This document shows, in pieces, positions 12,431-21,879 of a stretch of 64,000 bases of DNA; the stretch's first letter is position 1; every line of letters begins with the position of its first letter. A program made the position numbers and the translations under genes. The stretch lies in the NCBI RefSeq assembly GCF_036023875.1, contig NZ_CP107931.1, positions 496,001 to 560,000 of the forward strand. Reading direction: 5' to 3'. Source of the stretch: Mycobacterium sp. NBC_00419. Lineage in GTDB: Bacteria; Actinomycetota; Actinomycetes; Mycobacteriales; Mycobacteriaceae. Under the pieces are notes generated by a model. It was not told where the DNA came from. It searched no databases and saw only the letters and a program-made list of their open reading frames with translations.

Positions 12431-13746
12431 TCACGGGTCATCTGCCTCGTCTTCGTTCGGTAGTAGCCGTTCGGGGTGGTGGTAGGTGTTGGTGCCGCCG
12501 ATGAGCGGAACGTTGGGTGGCGGGATCCATTCGGTTGCCCGTTGGGGAGTTTGCGGGTGTCCCAGCCGTCGTTTTCGGCGTGCAGGTTGTCGCGTTTGCA
12601 GGCCAGGGTGAGGTCGTCGATGTCGGTGGTGCCGCCGTCTTTCCAGTCCCGGGTGGCGTGGTGGACTTGGCAGTCGTAGCCGCGCACGGTGCATCCCGGT
12701 GCGGTACAGCCACGCTCCTTGGACAACAGCATGATTCGCTGATCGGCGGAGGCGAGGCGTTTGGTGCGGCCCAGCCACAGTGACGTGCCGGTGACGCCGT
12801 CGAACACGGCCAGGTAGTTGTAGGCATGGGATGCCAGCCGGATGACCTCGGTCATGGGAACCAACGTGCCGCCGGCGGTGACGCCGTGTCCGGATGCGGC
12901 CTGCAGGTCCTGCAGGGTGGCGGTGACGATGACGGTGACCGGCAGCCCGTTGTGCTGGCCCAGTTTCGGATCGCCGAGGTGGCGTCGGGTCAGGTCGACG
13001 AGGGCGTCGTGCTGGCGTTGGCCGTGCCCGCGGGCGTCGCGGTCGGCGTCGGTGCCGTCGGGGGTGCACATGCCGGGGGCAGCGAGTTTGGCGAACAGGG
13101 CATCGAGCATGGCGCGCAGCTCAGGTGTGGCGGTGAGCTTGCCGACGCTCATCCCGTCGGGGCGCTGCCCGCCGCACCATACGAAGCCGCGTTTGCGGGC
13201 CCGGTCGACATCGGAGAAGGTGCCGTCGGGGTTGAGGTGGGTGGCCAGCCGGGCGGCGACCTTCTCCAGCTGGTCGGGACGCAGATGTTCGGCATGCTCG
13301 GCCAGCGAGCGCTCGGCGCGTTCCCGCTGCTCCGAGGGCACGTGGTCGGGCAGCTCGCGGAAGAACTTCTGAATGACCCGGACATGCTCGCCATCGAGCA
13401 GCCCGGCATCCCAGGCCTTGGCGGTGGCCGGCAACAGCGGCGCCAGCGGTTGGCCGGTCAACGCCAACCGAGGAGCCAGGTGCTCGGCATCACGCAGTCG
13501 CCGTTTGGCCGCGCTGCGGCTGATCCGCAGCACATCGGCCAACACAATGTGCACCGGCGGGCAACCCTCGTACTGCTCCAGATGAGTGATCTGCTCGTGG
13601 GAGATCGCCACCTGGCGGCGCAGCGAGGTTTCCAGCCGCTCGAGGATCGCGAAGCGTTGATGGGCGGGCAGTTCCTCGATATCGGTCGCGCCCAACAGTT
13701 CGACCGCCGCATCGAGTGCGTCCAGCGCCTCAACGATCGAACTCAT
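12431..13746 (-). pseudogene. DUF222/HNH endonuclease (13E12-type), frameshifted near the 3' end
   Basis: The frame from ATG 13746 gives a DUF222 domain and an HNH nuclease motif (CTAPGCTVRGYDCQVHHATR, then DDLTLACKRDN). After DTRKLPNGQ, around 12534-12541, this frame leaves the family pattern and runs on antisense through the PAC2 gene to about 11506. A second frame restores the expected ending (ATEWIPPPN, then TYHHPERLLPNEDE) and stops at 12431. One lost base near GGGCAACC explains this. It is either a real frameshift or a sequencing error. The family is multi-copy in mycobacteria (13E12 repeats in M. tuberculosis). Confidence 0.75.
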
Positions 13747-13826
13747 GTTCGAAAGAATACGCCCGGGTACCGACAGAAATCGGCCTCCCGTCACCAAAAC
13801 GTCAGCGACCCAAAGGGGTGCTCCTG

Positions 13827-13842
13827 CCGACCGGTTGGTCGG
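13827..13842. promoter_or_regulatory. Inverted repeat, possible operator of the acyl-CoA dehydrogenase operon
   Basis: CCGACC and GGTCGG form a perfect 6-bp inverted repeat with a 4-base spacer. It lies 5 bases upstream of a GATAAC -10-like sequence (13848-13853) and about 60 bases before the gene at 13901. Position and symmetry suggest a TetR-type operator. No regulator gene is adjacent, so this is speculative. Confidence 0.35.
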
Positions 13843-13900
13843 GCTGCGATAACGTGCACGGTGAATACCGGCGAGTAACGACGAATCGAGGGTTGAAGTC

Positions 13901-15076
13901 GTGCAACTGGCACTGAATGACGAGGACGCGGCATTCCGCAATGAGCTTCGTGAGTTCTTCACCACGCAGATCCCGGCCGACATCCGGGATCGCGCCCGCC
14001 GCGAGGCGCTGATCTGGCCCGACGACATCGTCAACACCCAGCGCATCCTCAACAAGGCCGGGCTGGCGGTGCCGAACTGGCCGGTGGAGTGGGGCGGCAA
14101 GGACTGGTCGCCGCTGCAGCGCCAGATCTGGGCCGACGAGCTGCGGATGGCGTGCGTGCCCGAACCGCTGGCATTCAACGCCAGCATGGTGGGCCCGGTG
14201 ATCGCTCAGTTCGCCTCTCAGGAGCTCAAGGAGCGGTTCCTGCCCGCGACCGCCAACCTCGACATCTGGTGGTGCCAGGGCTTTTCCGAGCCCGAAGCCG
14301 GCTCCGATCTCGCCTCGCTGCGCACCGTGGCCGTGCGCGACGGCGATGACTACGTGATCAACGGGCAGAAGACCTGGACCACGCTCGGCCAGTTCGCCGA
14401 CTGGATCTTCGTGCTGGCCCGCACCAATCCGGACGCCCCCAAGAAGCAGGCCGGCATCTCGTTCATCCTCGTCGAGATGTCCACCCCCGGCATCACCCTG
14501 CGGCCGATCAAGCTGATCGACGGCAGCTACGAGGTCAACGAGGTGTTCTTCGAAGACGTCCGGGTTCCCGCCAATCAGCTCGTCGGCGAGGAGAACCAGG
14601 GCTGGAGCTACGCCAAGTTCCTGCTGTCCAACGAGCGCACCGGCATCGCCCGAGTCGGCACCACCAAGGTCTGGCTCGCCGACGTCAAGGAGCGCGCCGC
14701 GCAGACCAAGGTCGGCGCCGGCAGCCTGCTGGAGGACACCCTGTTCGCGGCCAAGGTGGCCGAGATCGAAAACGAGCTGCTGGCACTGGAATTGACCCAG
14801 TTGCGGGTAAGCGGCGACGAAGGTACCGGCAAGCCGAACCCGGCGTCGTCGATCCTGAAGCTGCGCGGCAGCCAGCTGCAGCAGGCGGTGACCGAACTGG
14901 CCGTCGAGGTGGCGGGCCCGGATGCGCTGCCCTTCAACGGCGGCGACGACATCGCATCACCGGTGTGGGCGCAGCATGCCGCGCCGCACTACCTCAACTT
15001 CCGCAAGACCTCGATTTACGGTGGTAGCAACGAGGTTCAGCGCACCATCATCTCCTCGACGATCCTTGGACTGTGA
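13901..15076 (+). CDS. Acyl-CoA dehydrogenase, larger subunit
   Basis: A 391-residue flavoprotein of the acyl-CoA dehydrogenase fold: N-terminal helices, beta domain with WWCQGFSEPEAGSDLASL and the INGQKTWTT flavin-contact strand, and C-terminal helices ending YGGSNEVQRTIISSTILGL. It would introduce the 2,3 double bond into an acyl-CoA. The adjacent second subunit suggests an alpha2-beta2 heterotetramer like the mycobacterial steroid side-chain FadE pairs; that link is inference. Start is GTG 13901 with GAGGG upstream. Substrate unknown. Confidence 0.88.
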   Translation: MQLALNDEDAAFRNELREFFTTQIPADIRDRARREALIWPDDIVNTQRILNKAGLAVPNWPVEWGGKDWSPLQRQIWADELRMACVPEPLAFNASMVGPVIAQFASQELKERFLPATANLDIWWCQGFSEPEAGSDLASLRTVAVRDGDDYVINGQKTWTTLGQFADWIFVLARTNPDAPKKQAGISFILVEMSTPGITLRPIKLIDGSYEVNEVFFEDVRVPANQLVGEENQGWSYAKFLLSNERTGIARVGTTKVWLADVKERAAQTKVGAGSLLEDTLFAAKVAEIENELLALELTQLRVSGDEGTGKPNPASSILKLRGSQLQQAVTELAVEVAGPDALPFNGGDDIASPVWAQHAAPHYLNFRKTSIYGGSNEVQRTIISSTILGL

Positions 15077-15085
15077 GAGCCGGCC

Positions 15086-16189
15086 ATGAACTTTGACCTG
15101 ACCGAAGAACAGCAACTGCTGGCCGACACCGCGCGCGACGTGCTGTCCCGCAGCTACGACACCGAAAGCCGCAACAAGTCCGTCGACTCCGAACTCGGCT
15201 GGAGCCGCGAGGTGTGGGGACAACTCGCCGAAATCGGGATCCTGGGACTGGGTTTCGACCCGGAGGAGTCCGGCCAGATCGAGATCGCGGTCGTCATGAC
15301 CGAGATCGGCCGGCGGTTGGCGCCCGAGCCGGTCGCCGCGGCCGCGTTGATCCCCGGCGGTGTGATCGCCGAACTCGGCAGCGACGAGCAGCGCGCCTTG
15401 CTCGACGAGGTCGCCGGTGGCGAGAAGCTCTTGGCGCTGGCTCATTTCGAGCCGGGTCTGCGCGGCTCCGACGCCTTGCTCACCCAGGCCAGCCACCACG
15501 GCGGCAGCTGGACCGTGACGGGCCGGAAAAACCCTGTCCTGGCCGGTGATTCAGCCGACGTCATCGTGGTGACCGCGGCCCTGCCCGGCGGCGGAAACGG
15601 ACTGTTCCTGGTCGACGGCGACGCGGTGACACGCAAGTCCTACCGCACGTTCGACGGCCAGCGCGGCGCCCAGATCGACTTCGACAACGCCCCAGCCCAA
15701 CCGCTGGGCGACGGCGGCGATGTCAGCGATCGCATCCACGCGACGCTGGTTCGCTACTCCTCCGCGCTGTGCTCCGAGGCCGTCGGCGCGATGGACGAAT
15801 CGCTTCGGCTGACCACCGAATACCTCAAGACGCGCAAGCAGTTCGGGGTGCCACTCAAGACGTTCCAGACGCTGACCCAGCGGGCCGCCGACATGTACGT
15901 CTCACTCGAACTGGCGCGCAGCATGAGTTACTACGCCGCGATGTCCATCACCGACGGCAGGCTGGATCCGGTTGTGGCCGCGCGGGCCAAGTTCCAGATC
16001 GGCCGCTCGGGCACGCACATCGCCCAGGAGTCCATCCAGCTGCACGGCGGAATCGGCGTGACGGCGGAGTATCCGATCGCCCACTACGCGGCCCGGCTGA
16101 CCGGTATCGACCAGACCCTGGGCTCGGCGACCGACCAGCTGCGCTACCTGTCCGCCCAGGTGGGCACCTACGGCACGGTCTCGCTGTAG
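15086..16189 (+). CDS. Acyl-CoA dehydrogenase, second subunit
   Basis: A 367-residue acyl-CoA dehydrogenase-fold protein 9 bases after the first. It keeps the N-terminal FDLTEEQQLLADTARDVL helix, VTGRKNPVLAG in the beta domain, TRKQFGVPLKTFQTLTQRAADMY and QLHGGIGVTAEYPIAHY. The usual SEPxAGSD flavin motif is replaced by FEPGLRGSDALL, as in divergent partner subunits of heteromeric FadE enzymes. Co-transcribed with its neighbour. It ends one base from the convergent SDR gene. Confidence 0.85.
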   Translation: MNFDLTEEQQLLADTARDVLSRSYDTESRNKSVDSELGWSREVWGQLAEIGILGLGFDPEESGQIEIAVVMTEIGRRLAPEPVAAAALIPGGVIAELGSDEQRALLDEVAGGEKLLALAHFEPGLRGSDALLTQASHHGGSWTVTGRKNPVLAGDSADVIVVTAALPGGGNGLFLVDGDAVTRKSYRTFDGQRGAQIDFDNAPAQPLGDGGDVSDRIHATLVRYSSALCSEAVGAMDESLRLTTEYLKTRKQFGVPLKTFQTLTQRAADMYVSLELARSMSYYAAMSITDGRLDPVVAARAKFQIGRSGTHIAQESIQLHGGIGVTAEYPIAHYAARLTGIDQTLGSATDQLRYLSAQVGTYGTVSL

Positions 16190-16190
16190 G

Positions 16191-17069
16191 TCAAGGCTTT
16201 TCGAGCTCCTCGAGCCGGGAGCTGGTGGACCGCCCCAGCGCCTCCACTTCGGCGTCCATCGCAGGCAGGATCGACGGCACCATCGCCACGACCTGCCGCT
16301 CCCCCAGCGGTGTCGACAGCACCGGGCGAAGCCAGCGGAACACCCCGACCCACCCTGGCACGTTGACCCGGCGACGGCGACCCTCGATGCCCTTGACGAA
16401 GGCCTCACCACACTTGTCCACACTCGTGGTGTTGCCCAACGGGTTCGGCAGTCTGGACAGCATCTGCGCAAAGCTGCTGAGGTCACTCTTGGCGTCCTGA
16501 ACCATCGGGGTGTCGATCCAGGACATGTGTGCCGAGCCGACGTCCACACCCTGGTGGGCGACTTCGAGGCGCAGCGCGTTGGCGAAGTGCTCCACTGCGG
16601 CCTTGGAAGCGTGGTACGGCGCGAGACCGGGTGCCGCGGAGTAGGCCGCCAGTGACGACACGATCAGGACGTAGCCGCGACGATCGATGATCGAGGGCAG
16701 GGTGGCCCGCACAGTGTGGAACACCCCGTTGACGTTGATGTCCATCAGTCGTGTGAAGGCCTCCGGGTCGACCTTCAGCACCGAGCCGTAGGTCGCGATT
16801 CCGGCGTTGGCCACCACCACGTCGATACCGCCGAAACGCTGCACGGCCTGATCGGCCACGCTCTGCATGGCGGCCAGGTCGCGGACGTCGGCGACCGCGG
16901 TCAGCACGTGCTCCTCGCCGAGTTCGGCCGCCAGCTCGGCCAGCGGCGCCGCGTCGATGTCGGTCAGAACCAGTTTCGCGTTCTTGCGCCGCAGCCGGCG
17001 CGCCACGTCGGCTCCGACGCCCCGGGCACCGCCGGTGATGAAGACAACCTTGCCGTTGACGGAACTCAT
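16191..17069 (-). CDS. Short-chain dehydrogenase/reductase (Rv2129c-like)
   Basis: A 292-residue classical SDR. It has the nucleotide-binding TGGARGVGADVAR, VVVANAGIATYG, the catalytic Ser (IVSSLAAYS) and Tyr/Lys (YHASKAA). It is about 40 residues longer than a minimal SDR because of a basic C-terminal tail (RRRRVNVPGWVGVFRWLRP). Substrate unknown. ATG 17069 is set by the MSSVNGKVVFITGG start. It lies 22 bases downstream of mshC on the same strand, matching the M. tuberculosis order. Confidence 0.88.
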   Translation of the reverse strand: MSSVNGKVVFITGGARGVGADVARRLRRKNAKLVLTDIDAAPLAELAAELGEEHVLTAVADVRDLAAMQSVADQAVQRFGGIDVVVANAGIATYGSVLKVDPEAFTRLMDINVNGVFHTVRATLPSIIDRRGYVLIVSSLAAYSAAPGLAPYHASKAAVEHFANALRLEVAHQGVDVGSAHMSWIDTPMVQDAKSDLSSFAQMLSRLPNPLGNTTSVDKCGEAFVKGIEGRRRRVNVPGWVGVFRWLRPVLSTPLGERQVVAMVPSILPAMDAEVEALGRSTSSRLEELEKP

Positions 17070-17091
17070 GGCCGCCAAACGTACCGGATTG

Positions 17092-18330
17092 CTACAGCCG
17101 CACACCCAGAAGTGCGTCGACGGCGGTCGCGACGGTGGCCGGCGCTGACGGATCGTGCCCGCCGTACGCCAGGGCGTCGGCGCACCATCCGTCGACGGCG
17201 GCCAGGGCCTTGGGTGTGTCCAGATCGTCGGCCAGGTACTGACGCAGCCGCGCGAGAAGGTCCGTCGCGTCAGGACCGGCGGGCAGGGCCGCCGCGCTGC
17301 GCCACCGGTGCAGCTGCTCGTTGGCGTGCGCGAGCACCTCATCGCTCCAGAACCGGTCACTGCGGTAATGCCCGGCGAACAGGCCGAGCCGGATGGCGGC
17401 GGGGTCCACACCCTGCTCGCGCAACCGGGACACGAGCACCAGGTTGCCGCGACTCTTGGACATCTTGTGCCCGTCCCAGCCGATCATTCCGGCGTGCACA
17501 TAGTGCCGGGCGAATCTGCGCTCACCGGTGGCACATTCGGCGTGCGCGGCAGAGAACTCGTGGTGCGGGAAGATCAGGTCACTGCCGCCGCCCTGGACAT
17601 CGAATCCGAAACCCAAGCGGTCCAACGAAATTGCCGAACACTCGATGTGCCATCCGGGCCGGCCCGGGCCGAATGGCGAGGGCCAGCTCGGCTCACCGGG
17701 CCGCGCGGCACGCCACAGCAGCGCGTCGAGTACGTCGGTCTTGCCGTGGCGGTCCGGGTCGCCGCCGCGTTCGGCGAACAGCCGCACCATGGTGTCGCGG
17801 TCGTAGCCGGACTCGTAACCGAACTGCGCAGTGCCGTCGGCTCGGTAGTAGACGTCGGGGAACTCGGGGTCGTCGACGACGTAGGCCGCGCCACAGGCAA
17901 CGAGTTTCTCCACCAGCTCCACCACCTCGGCGATGGCGTCGGTCGCCGCGACGTAATCCTGCGGCGGCAGCACCCTAAGGGCAGCCATGTCCTCGCGGAA
18001 CAGCTGGATCTCCCTGGCCCCCAGATCACGCCAGTCGATGCCGTCCCGGTCGGCCCGCTCGAACAGCGGGTCGTCGACGTCGGTGATGTTCTGGACGTAG
18101 TGCACCTGGTGCCCGCTGTCCAGCCACACCCGGTAGACGAGGTCGAAGGTCAGGTAGGTGGCCGCATGGCCCAGATGGGTCGCGTCGTAGGGGGTGATGC
18201 CGCAGACGTACATGGTCGCGGTCTGTCCCGGCGCCGTGGGGCGGACCTGCCCGTCGGCGGTGTCGTAGAGCCGCAGGGCAGGCCCGTAACCGGGCAGCTG
18301 CGGGATCTCGACGGCCGGCCACGACTGCAT
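17092..18330 (-). CDS. mshC: Cysteine:GlcN-Ins ligase MshC (mycothiol synthesis)
   Basis: A 412-residue class I cysteinyl-tRNA synthetase homologue that joins cysteine to glucosaminyl-inositol with ATP, making the direct precursor of mycothiol. Zinc ligand Cys43 and the HIGH-type motif lie in [16 protein letters not shown], with KMSKSRGN further on. It lacks the tRNA-binding domain of CysS. ATG 18330 gives MQSW as in M. tuberculosis MshC (recalled as 414 residues), and a TAGAGT -10 box 7 bases upstream supports it. Mycothiol restricts the host to Actinobacteria. Confidence 0.96.
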   Translation of the reverse strand: MQSWPAVEIPQLPGYGPALRLYDTADGQVRPTAPGQTATMYVCGITPYDATHLGHAATYLTFDLVYRVWLDSGHQVHYVQNITDVDDPLFERADRDGIDWRDLGAREIQLFREDMAALRVLPPQDYVAATDAIAEVVELVEKLVACGAAYVVDDPEFPDVYYRADGTAQFGYESGYDRDTMVRLFAERGGDPDRHGKTDVLDALLWRAARPGEPSWPSPFGPGRPGWHIECSAISLDRLGFGFDVQGGGSDLIFPHHEFSAAHAECATGERRFARHYVHAGMIGWDGHKMSKSRGNLVLVSRLREQGVDPAAIRLGLFAGHYRSDRFWSDEVLAHANEQLHRWRSAAALPAGPDATDLLARLRQYLADDLDTPKALAAVDGWCADALAYGGHDPSAPATVATAVDALLGVRL

Positions 18331-18337
18331 GGCGTTG

Positions 18338-18343
18338 ACTCTA
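18338..18343 (-). promoter_or_regulatory. -10 element (TAGAGT) for leaderless mshC
   Basis: On the minus strand TAGAGT lies 7 bases before the mshC ATG, with no SD between. This predicts a leaderless transcript. Confidence 0.45.
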
Positions 18344-18430
18344 AGGGGTTCGCTCGTCACGTCGCTCCGGGTGGTGATGGGACCGGTACTCTTCGCCACA
18401 CTGCGACAACGCGGGGGCCCGATCCATTCC

Positions 18431-19192
18431 CTAGCTCGCCAGCCACATGGCATCGAGCAACAGGTCGGCCACTTCCGACCGGCACATCAGCAGGTCGGGC
18501 AGATACGGGTCGGGCTGGTTGTAAAGCAGCGGCGAGCCGTCGATCCGGGTTGCGTGCAGTCCGGCGGCCTGCAGCACCCCCGCGGGAGCAGCCGAATCCC
18601 ACTCCCACTGGCCGCCCGCGTGGATGTAGGCGTCGGCGTCACCCCGCACCACGGCCATCGCCTTGGCGCCGGCCGAGCCGATGCGGACGAACTCCATGTC
18701 CAGGCGGTCCCGCAGCCGCCACAACACCGCGGGTGGGCGGTTGGAGCTGGCGGTGATGCGGATCGGGCCCGACTGCGGCGCGGGCGGCGCCGCCACGGTG
18801 TCGCTGCGATGTACCTCACCCATCGCAGGCAGGGCCACCGCGGCGTCGGTGATGGCGCCGCCGTCCGGACCGCTGCGCTGCCACAACGCCACGTGCACAG
18901 CCCAATCCGCCCGTCGCGGCATGGAGTACTCCCGGGTGCCGTCGAGGGGGTCGATGATCCAGACCCGGTCGGCGTGCAACCGCTTGAGGTCGTCGTAGGC
19001 CTCCTCGGAGAGCACCGCGTCATCAGGTCGTTCGGCCTGCAGGCGGCGCAGGATCAGCGCGTTGGCGCGGTAGTCGCCGGCGTCACCGAGCTCCCAGGGG
19101 TAGTCGTGACCGACCTCCTCGCGGACGGCCAGCAGCAGACGCCCGGCCTCCTCGGCCAGGTCGGCGGCCAGCTCCGCATCAGTCAGACTCAC
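18431..19192 (-). CDS. cysQ: 3'-phosphoadenosine 5'-phosphate phosphatase CysQ
   Basis: A 253-residue metal-dependent, lithium-sensitive-type phosphatase of the inositol monophosphatase superfamily. It removes the 3' phosphate of PAP/PAPS, feeding back on sulfate assimilation and sulfotransferase products. Visible motifs are SEEAYDD, the metal site DPLDGTREY and [10 protein letters not shown]. It is upstream of mshC on the same strand (100-base gap), as in M. tuberculosis (Rv2131c). Start is GTG 19192 with a GATACT -10 box 6 bases upstream. Confidence 0.93.
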   Translation of the reverse strand: MSLTDAELAADLAEEAGRLLLAVREEVGHDYPWELGDAGDYRANALILRRLQAERPDDAVLSEEAYDDLKRLHADRVWIIDPLDGTREYSMPRRADWAVHVALWQRSGPDGGAITDAAVALPAMGEVHRSDTVAAPPAPQSGPIRITASSNRPPAVLWRLRDRLDMEFVRIGSAGAKAMAVVRGDADAYIHAGGQWEWDSAAPAGVLQAAGLHATRIDGSPLLYNQPDPYLPDLLMCRSEVADLLLDAMWLAS

Positions 19193-19198
19193 TGTGTC

Positions 19199-19204
19199 AG
19201 TATC
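19199..19204 (-). promoter_or_regulatory. -10 element (GATACT) for leaderless cysQ
   Basis: GATACT on the minus strand is 6 bases before GTG 19192 and has no intervening SD, which fits a leaderless start. Confidence 0.4.
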
Positions 19205-19236
19205 TCCGAATCATGATCACCCCTGCCCGCCGCCCG

Positions 19237-19242
19237 TAGATT
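19237..19242 (+). promoter_or_regulatory. -10 element (TAGATT) for a leaderless lipoprotein gene
   Basis: TAGATT lies 7 bases before the ATG at 19250, facing away from the cysQ promoter. It helps select ATG 19250 over the TTG at 19241. Confidence 0.42.
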
Positions 19243-19249
19243 GCAGCGA

Positions 19250-19696
19250 ATGCGCCTGTTGTGGCTCCTCGCCAGCGCCGTCCTCGTCCTGGCGGCGTGC
19301 GACTCCACGCCGCCGCCGCACCCGCTGGCCGGCACGAGCTGGCGGCTGCTCAGCCTGGAATCGATGAGCGACGAGCAGGGCACCACCACGGTCGCGGATC
19401 CGTCGATGTTCACCGTCGATTTCGGATCCGACGGCCAGGCCGCGTTCCGCATCGACTGCAACCGCGGCAGCGCCACCTGGCAAGCCAGCGCGGCGTCGTC
19501 GGATTCCGGCAGCCTCACCTTTGGGCCGATCGCGACAACCAGGATGGCCTGCCCACAGCCGTCTCTGGACAGCGAGGTGTCCACCGCACTGGGTTACGTG
19601 CGGGGTTTCCTGCTCAAGGACGGCCGGCTGCACATGTCGCTACTGGCTGACGGCGGCATCCTGCACTGGGAGCCGGCCAAGCCCGACAAGCCCTAG
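19250..19696 (+). CDS. META-domain lipoprotein
   Basis: A 148-residue exported lipoprotein: signal peptide with lipobox LAAC, short Pro-rich spacer, then a META/HslJ-like domain (LAGTSWRLLSLE, VDFGSDGQAAFRIDCNRGSA, TRMACPQP). META domains occur in HslJ and other envelope stress proteins; no biochemical role is known here. It overlaps the convergent SCO1664-like gene by 4 bases. Confidence 0.8.
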   Translation: MRLLWLLASAVLVLAACDSTPPPHPLAGTSWRLLSLESMSDEQGTTTVADPSMFTVDFGSDGQAAFRIDCNRGSATWQASAASSDSGSLTFGPIATTRMACPQPSLDSEVSTALGYVRGFLLKDGRLHMSLLADGGILHWEPAKPDKP

Positions 19697-20535
19697 AAGG
19701 CCGGCCAGGGAATCGGCCGTCGCCGATCCGGGCCCGGCATCACCGGGTCGTCCAGCAGAGCGCGGACCCGCCGGCGCAACGCCGTTACCTCCGCATCGGT
19801 GATGTGGCCGCACAGTTCCTCGGCAAGCGGACCAGACAACTGCTCACCTAGGACCGCGACCGCCGCCAGGGTCTCGTCGTCGACGGGCTTGCCCGCCCAG
19901 CCCCACAACACCGTGCGCAGCTTGTCCTGAACATGAAGCGACACACCGTGATCGACGCCGTAGACCCGGCCGTCCACACCGGCCAGGATATGGCCACCCT
20001 TGCGGTCGGCATTGTTGACGATGACGTCGAACACCGCCATCCGCAGTAGCCGGTGATCGTCGGCATGCACCAACGTCACCTCGTTGCCCGCGTAATCGTA
20101 GGCGTTGAGCACCGGAAGATAGCCTGGCGGAATGGAATCCGCCGGGCACAGGTCGACCAGTCCGGGACCGGCTGGCTCGGCGTCGTCTTTGTCGTCGTCG
20201 TCTTCGTCGTCATCGTCGCCGGGTTGATCCACCCACAGTTGCAGCATTCCGCGCCCGGCGGGCCCATCGCCAATGACGGTGAGCGGCACGATGTTCCAGC
20301 CCAGTGCCGCCGACACCAGATAGGAGCCGAACTCGCGGCCGGCCAGAGTGCCGTCCGGGAAATCCCACAGCGGCTGTTCGCCGGCGACCGGCTTGTAGAC
20401 GCAGTGCAGAGTCTGCTCGCCGAGCGTCGCCTCGCACAAGAAGGTGGCGTTGCTTGCCGAACGGATCCGGCCGAGAACGTTGAGCTCTCCGCGTGCCAGC
20501 ACTTCACGTGCCACCGACTCGTCGGTTCCCGTCAC
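19693..20535 (-). CDS. SCO1664-family protein (PI3/4-kinase-like fold; Rv2133c-like)
   Basis: A 280-residue protein with kinase-like pieces: CVYKPVAGEQPLWDFPDGTLAGRE (substrate/ATP side, Lys48), VFDVIVNNADRKGGHIL with a catalytic-loop-like Asn-Asp pair, and VYGVDHGVSLH resembling an activation segment. Members are predicted phosphatidylinositol 3/4-kinase-like enzymes; activity is unproven. Residues 107-119 are an almost pure acidic run (DDDDEDDDDKDD). GTG 20535 overlaps the DUF3090 stop by GTGA, so the two are coupled. Confidence 0.8.
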   Translation of the reverse strand: MTGTDESVAREVLARGELNVLGRIRSASNATFLCEATLGEQTLHCVYKPVAGEQPLWDFPDGTLAGREFGSYLVSAALGWNIVPLTVIGDGPAGRGMLQLWVDQPGDDDDEDDDDKDDAEPAGPGLVDLCPADSIPPGYLPVLNAYDYAGNEVTLVHADDHRLLRMAVFDVIVNNADRKGGHILAGVDGRVYGVDHGVSLHVQDKLRTVLWGWAGKPVDDETLAAVAVLGEQLSGPLAEELCGHITDAEVTALRRRVRALLDDPVMPGPDRRRPIPWPAF

Positions 20536-21116
20536 GAGTCCAGGTCGTCCTCGGCGCCGCCGAATGCGCCGCGCCGATATCCGTTGGTGCGGACACAGAT
20601 GTGGCCCTCGGGGTCCAGCGGCTCGTCACACAGTGGGCACGGTGGGCGGCCTGCGGAGATGACGCGATGGGATCGGCTGGCGAACTGCCGCGCCGACTCC
20701 GGCGACAGGAACACCCGCACCGCGTCGGGGCCCTCCTCGGCGTCGTCGAGGACCACCGACGCGTCGAACTCGGTGTCGCTGACGGCCAGCAACTCCACCA
20801 CGACGGTCTCCGCCTCGGAGTCCCAGCCCAGCCCCATCGTGCCGACCCGGAACTCGGCGTCGACCGGGGTGATCAGCGGGCTGAGGTCTTCGACGTCGGT
20901 CTCCGGCGGCAGCGGTGTGCCGAAGCGCCGGTTGATCTCGACCAGCAGCGCCGCGATGCGCTCGGCCAACACGGCGACCTGCTGCTTTTCCAGAATCACG
21001 GAGATCACCCGGCTGTCGTGCACCGCCTGCAGGTAGAACGTCCGGTTTCCGGGTTGCCCAACGGTCCCGGCCACGAATCGGTCGGGAGTGCGGAAGACGT
21101 GAATAGCTCGGGGCAT
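20532..21116 (-). CDS. DUF3090 family protein (Rv2134c-like)
   Basis: A 194-residue protein of the DUF3090/YjbR-like group. It starts PRAIHVFRTPDRFVAGTVG and ends with a CPLCDEPLDPEGHICVRTNGY cysteine/histidine knuckle that probably binds zinc. It is always found beside the SCO1664-like kinase and the phosphatase seen here, so a joint function is likely but unknown. ATG 21116 has GGAGG 5 bases upstream, which excludes the start at 21128. Confidence 0.85.
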   Translation of the reverse strand: MPRAIHVFRTPDRFVAGTVGQPGNRTFYLQAVHDSRVISVILEKQQVAVLAERIAALLVEINRRFGTPLPPETDVEDLSPLITPVDAEFRVGTMGLGWDSEAETVVVELLAVSDTEFDASVVLDDAEEGPDAVRVFLSPESARQFASRSHRVISAGRPPCPLCDEPLDPEGHICVRTNGYRRGAFGGAEDDLDS

Positions 21117-21186
21117 AGTTACCTCCAAAATACCGGCAGAAGCAGCTGAGCCGTAACTCGGCGCGGTGCGGTGATGCGGAGAAGCC

Positions 21187-21879
21187 CTAGTCCGTCGAAC
21201 CGCCGACGACCGCGTCGTCGGCGGGCTTGTCGCCGTCCGACGGCGGCGGGGCGCGCAGCACCGACGCCAGTTGGCCGCCGGTGTGGTTGACGTGGATCAC
21301 GAACGGGCGGACTGGTGTGTAGCGGATCACACTCATCGAAGCCGGGTCGGCGGTGATGCGCTGGAAGCTGTCCAGGTGTGCACCGAGCGCGTCGGCGACC
21401 ACCGACTTGATGACGTCACCGTGCGTGCACGCCACCCACAGGACATCGTTGCCGTGCTGCTCGGCCAGTCGGCGGTCGTGCTCGCGGATCGCGGCCACCG
21501 CGCGGGCCTGGACCTGGGCCAGACCCTCACCGTCGGGAAACACCGCAGCACTGGGCTGGTGCTGAACCACCGACCACAGCGGCTCCTTCACCAGATCCTT
21601 CAGGGCACGCCCGGTCCACTGCCCGTAGTCGACCTCGGCAAGCCGTTCGTCTACCACCGGGTCAAGGCCCAGCGCCTCGGCCAGTGGCTCCAGCGTCATT
21701 TGGCAGCGCAGCAGGGGCGAGCGCACCAGCGCCGCGATCGGCAGGCCTTCGACGCGGTCGGGAAGCGCGGCGGCCTGAGCGCGGCCCTTGTCGTCGAGTT
21801 CGACACCCTCGGTGCGCCCGGCCAGGGTATGGGCGGTGTTCGACGTCGAACGGCCATGGCGCAGCAGGATGACCGTCAT
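21187..21879 (-). CDS. Histidine phosphatase family protein (Rv2135c-like)
   Basis: A 230-residue phosphoglycerate-mutase-superfamily phosphatase. It has the phosphohistidine motif [10 protein letters not shown], the [11 protein letters not shown] arginine segment, and the second catalytic His in [10 protein letters not shown]. Mycobacterial relatives act as acid phosphatases; the substrate is unknown. The ATG overlaps the uppP stop (ATGA), and the kinase-like and DUF3090 genes follow on the same strand. Confidence 0.88.
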   Translation of the reverse strand: MTVILLRHGRSTSNTAHTLAGRTEGVELDDKGRAQAAALPDRVEGLPIAALVRSPLLRCQMTLEPLAEALGLDPVVDERLAEVDYGQWTGRALKDLVKEPLWSVVQHQPSAAVFPDGEGLAQVQARAVAAIREHDRRLAEQHGNDVLWVACTHGDVIKSVVADALGAHLDSFQRITADPASMSVIRYTPVRPFVIHVNHTGGQLASVLRAPPPSDGDKPADDAVVGGSTD

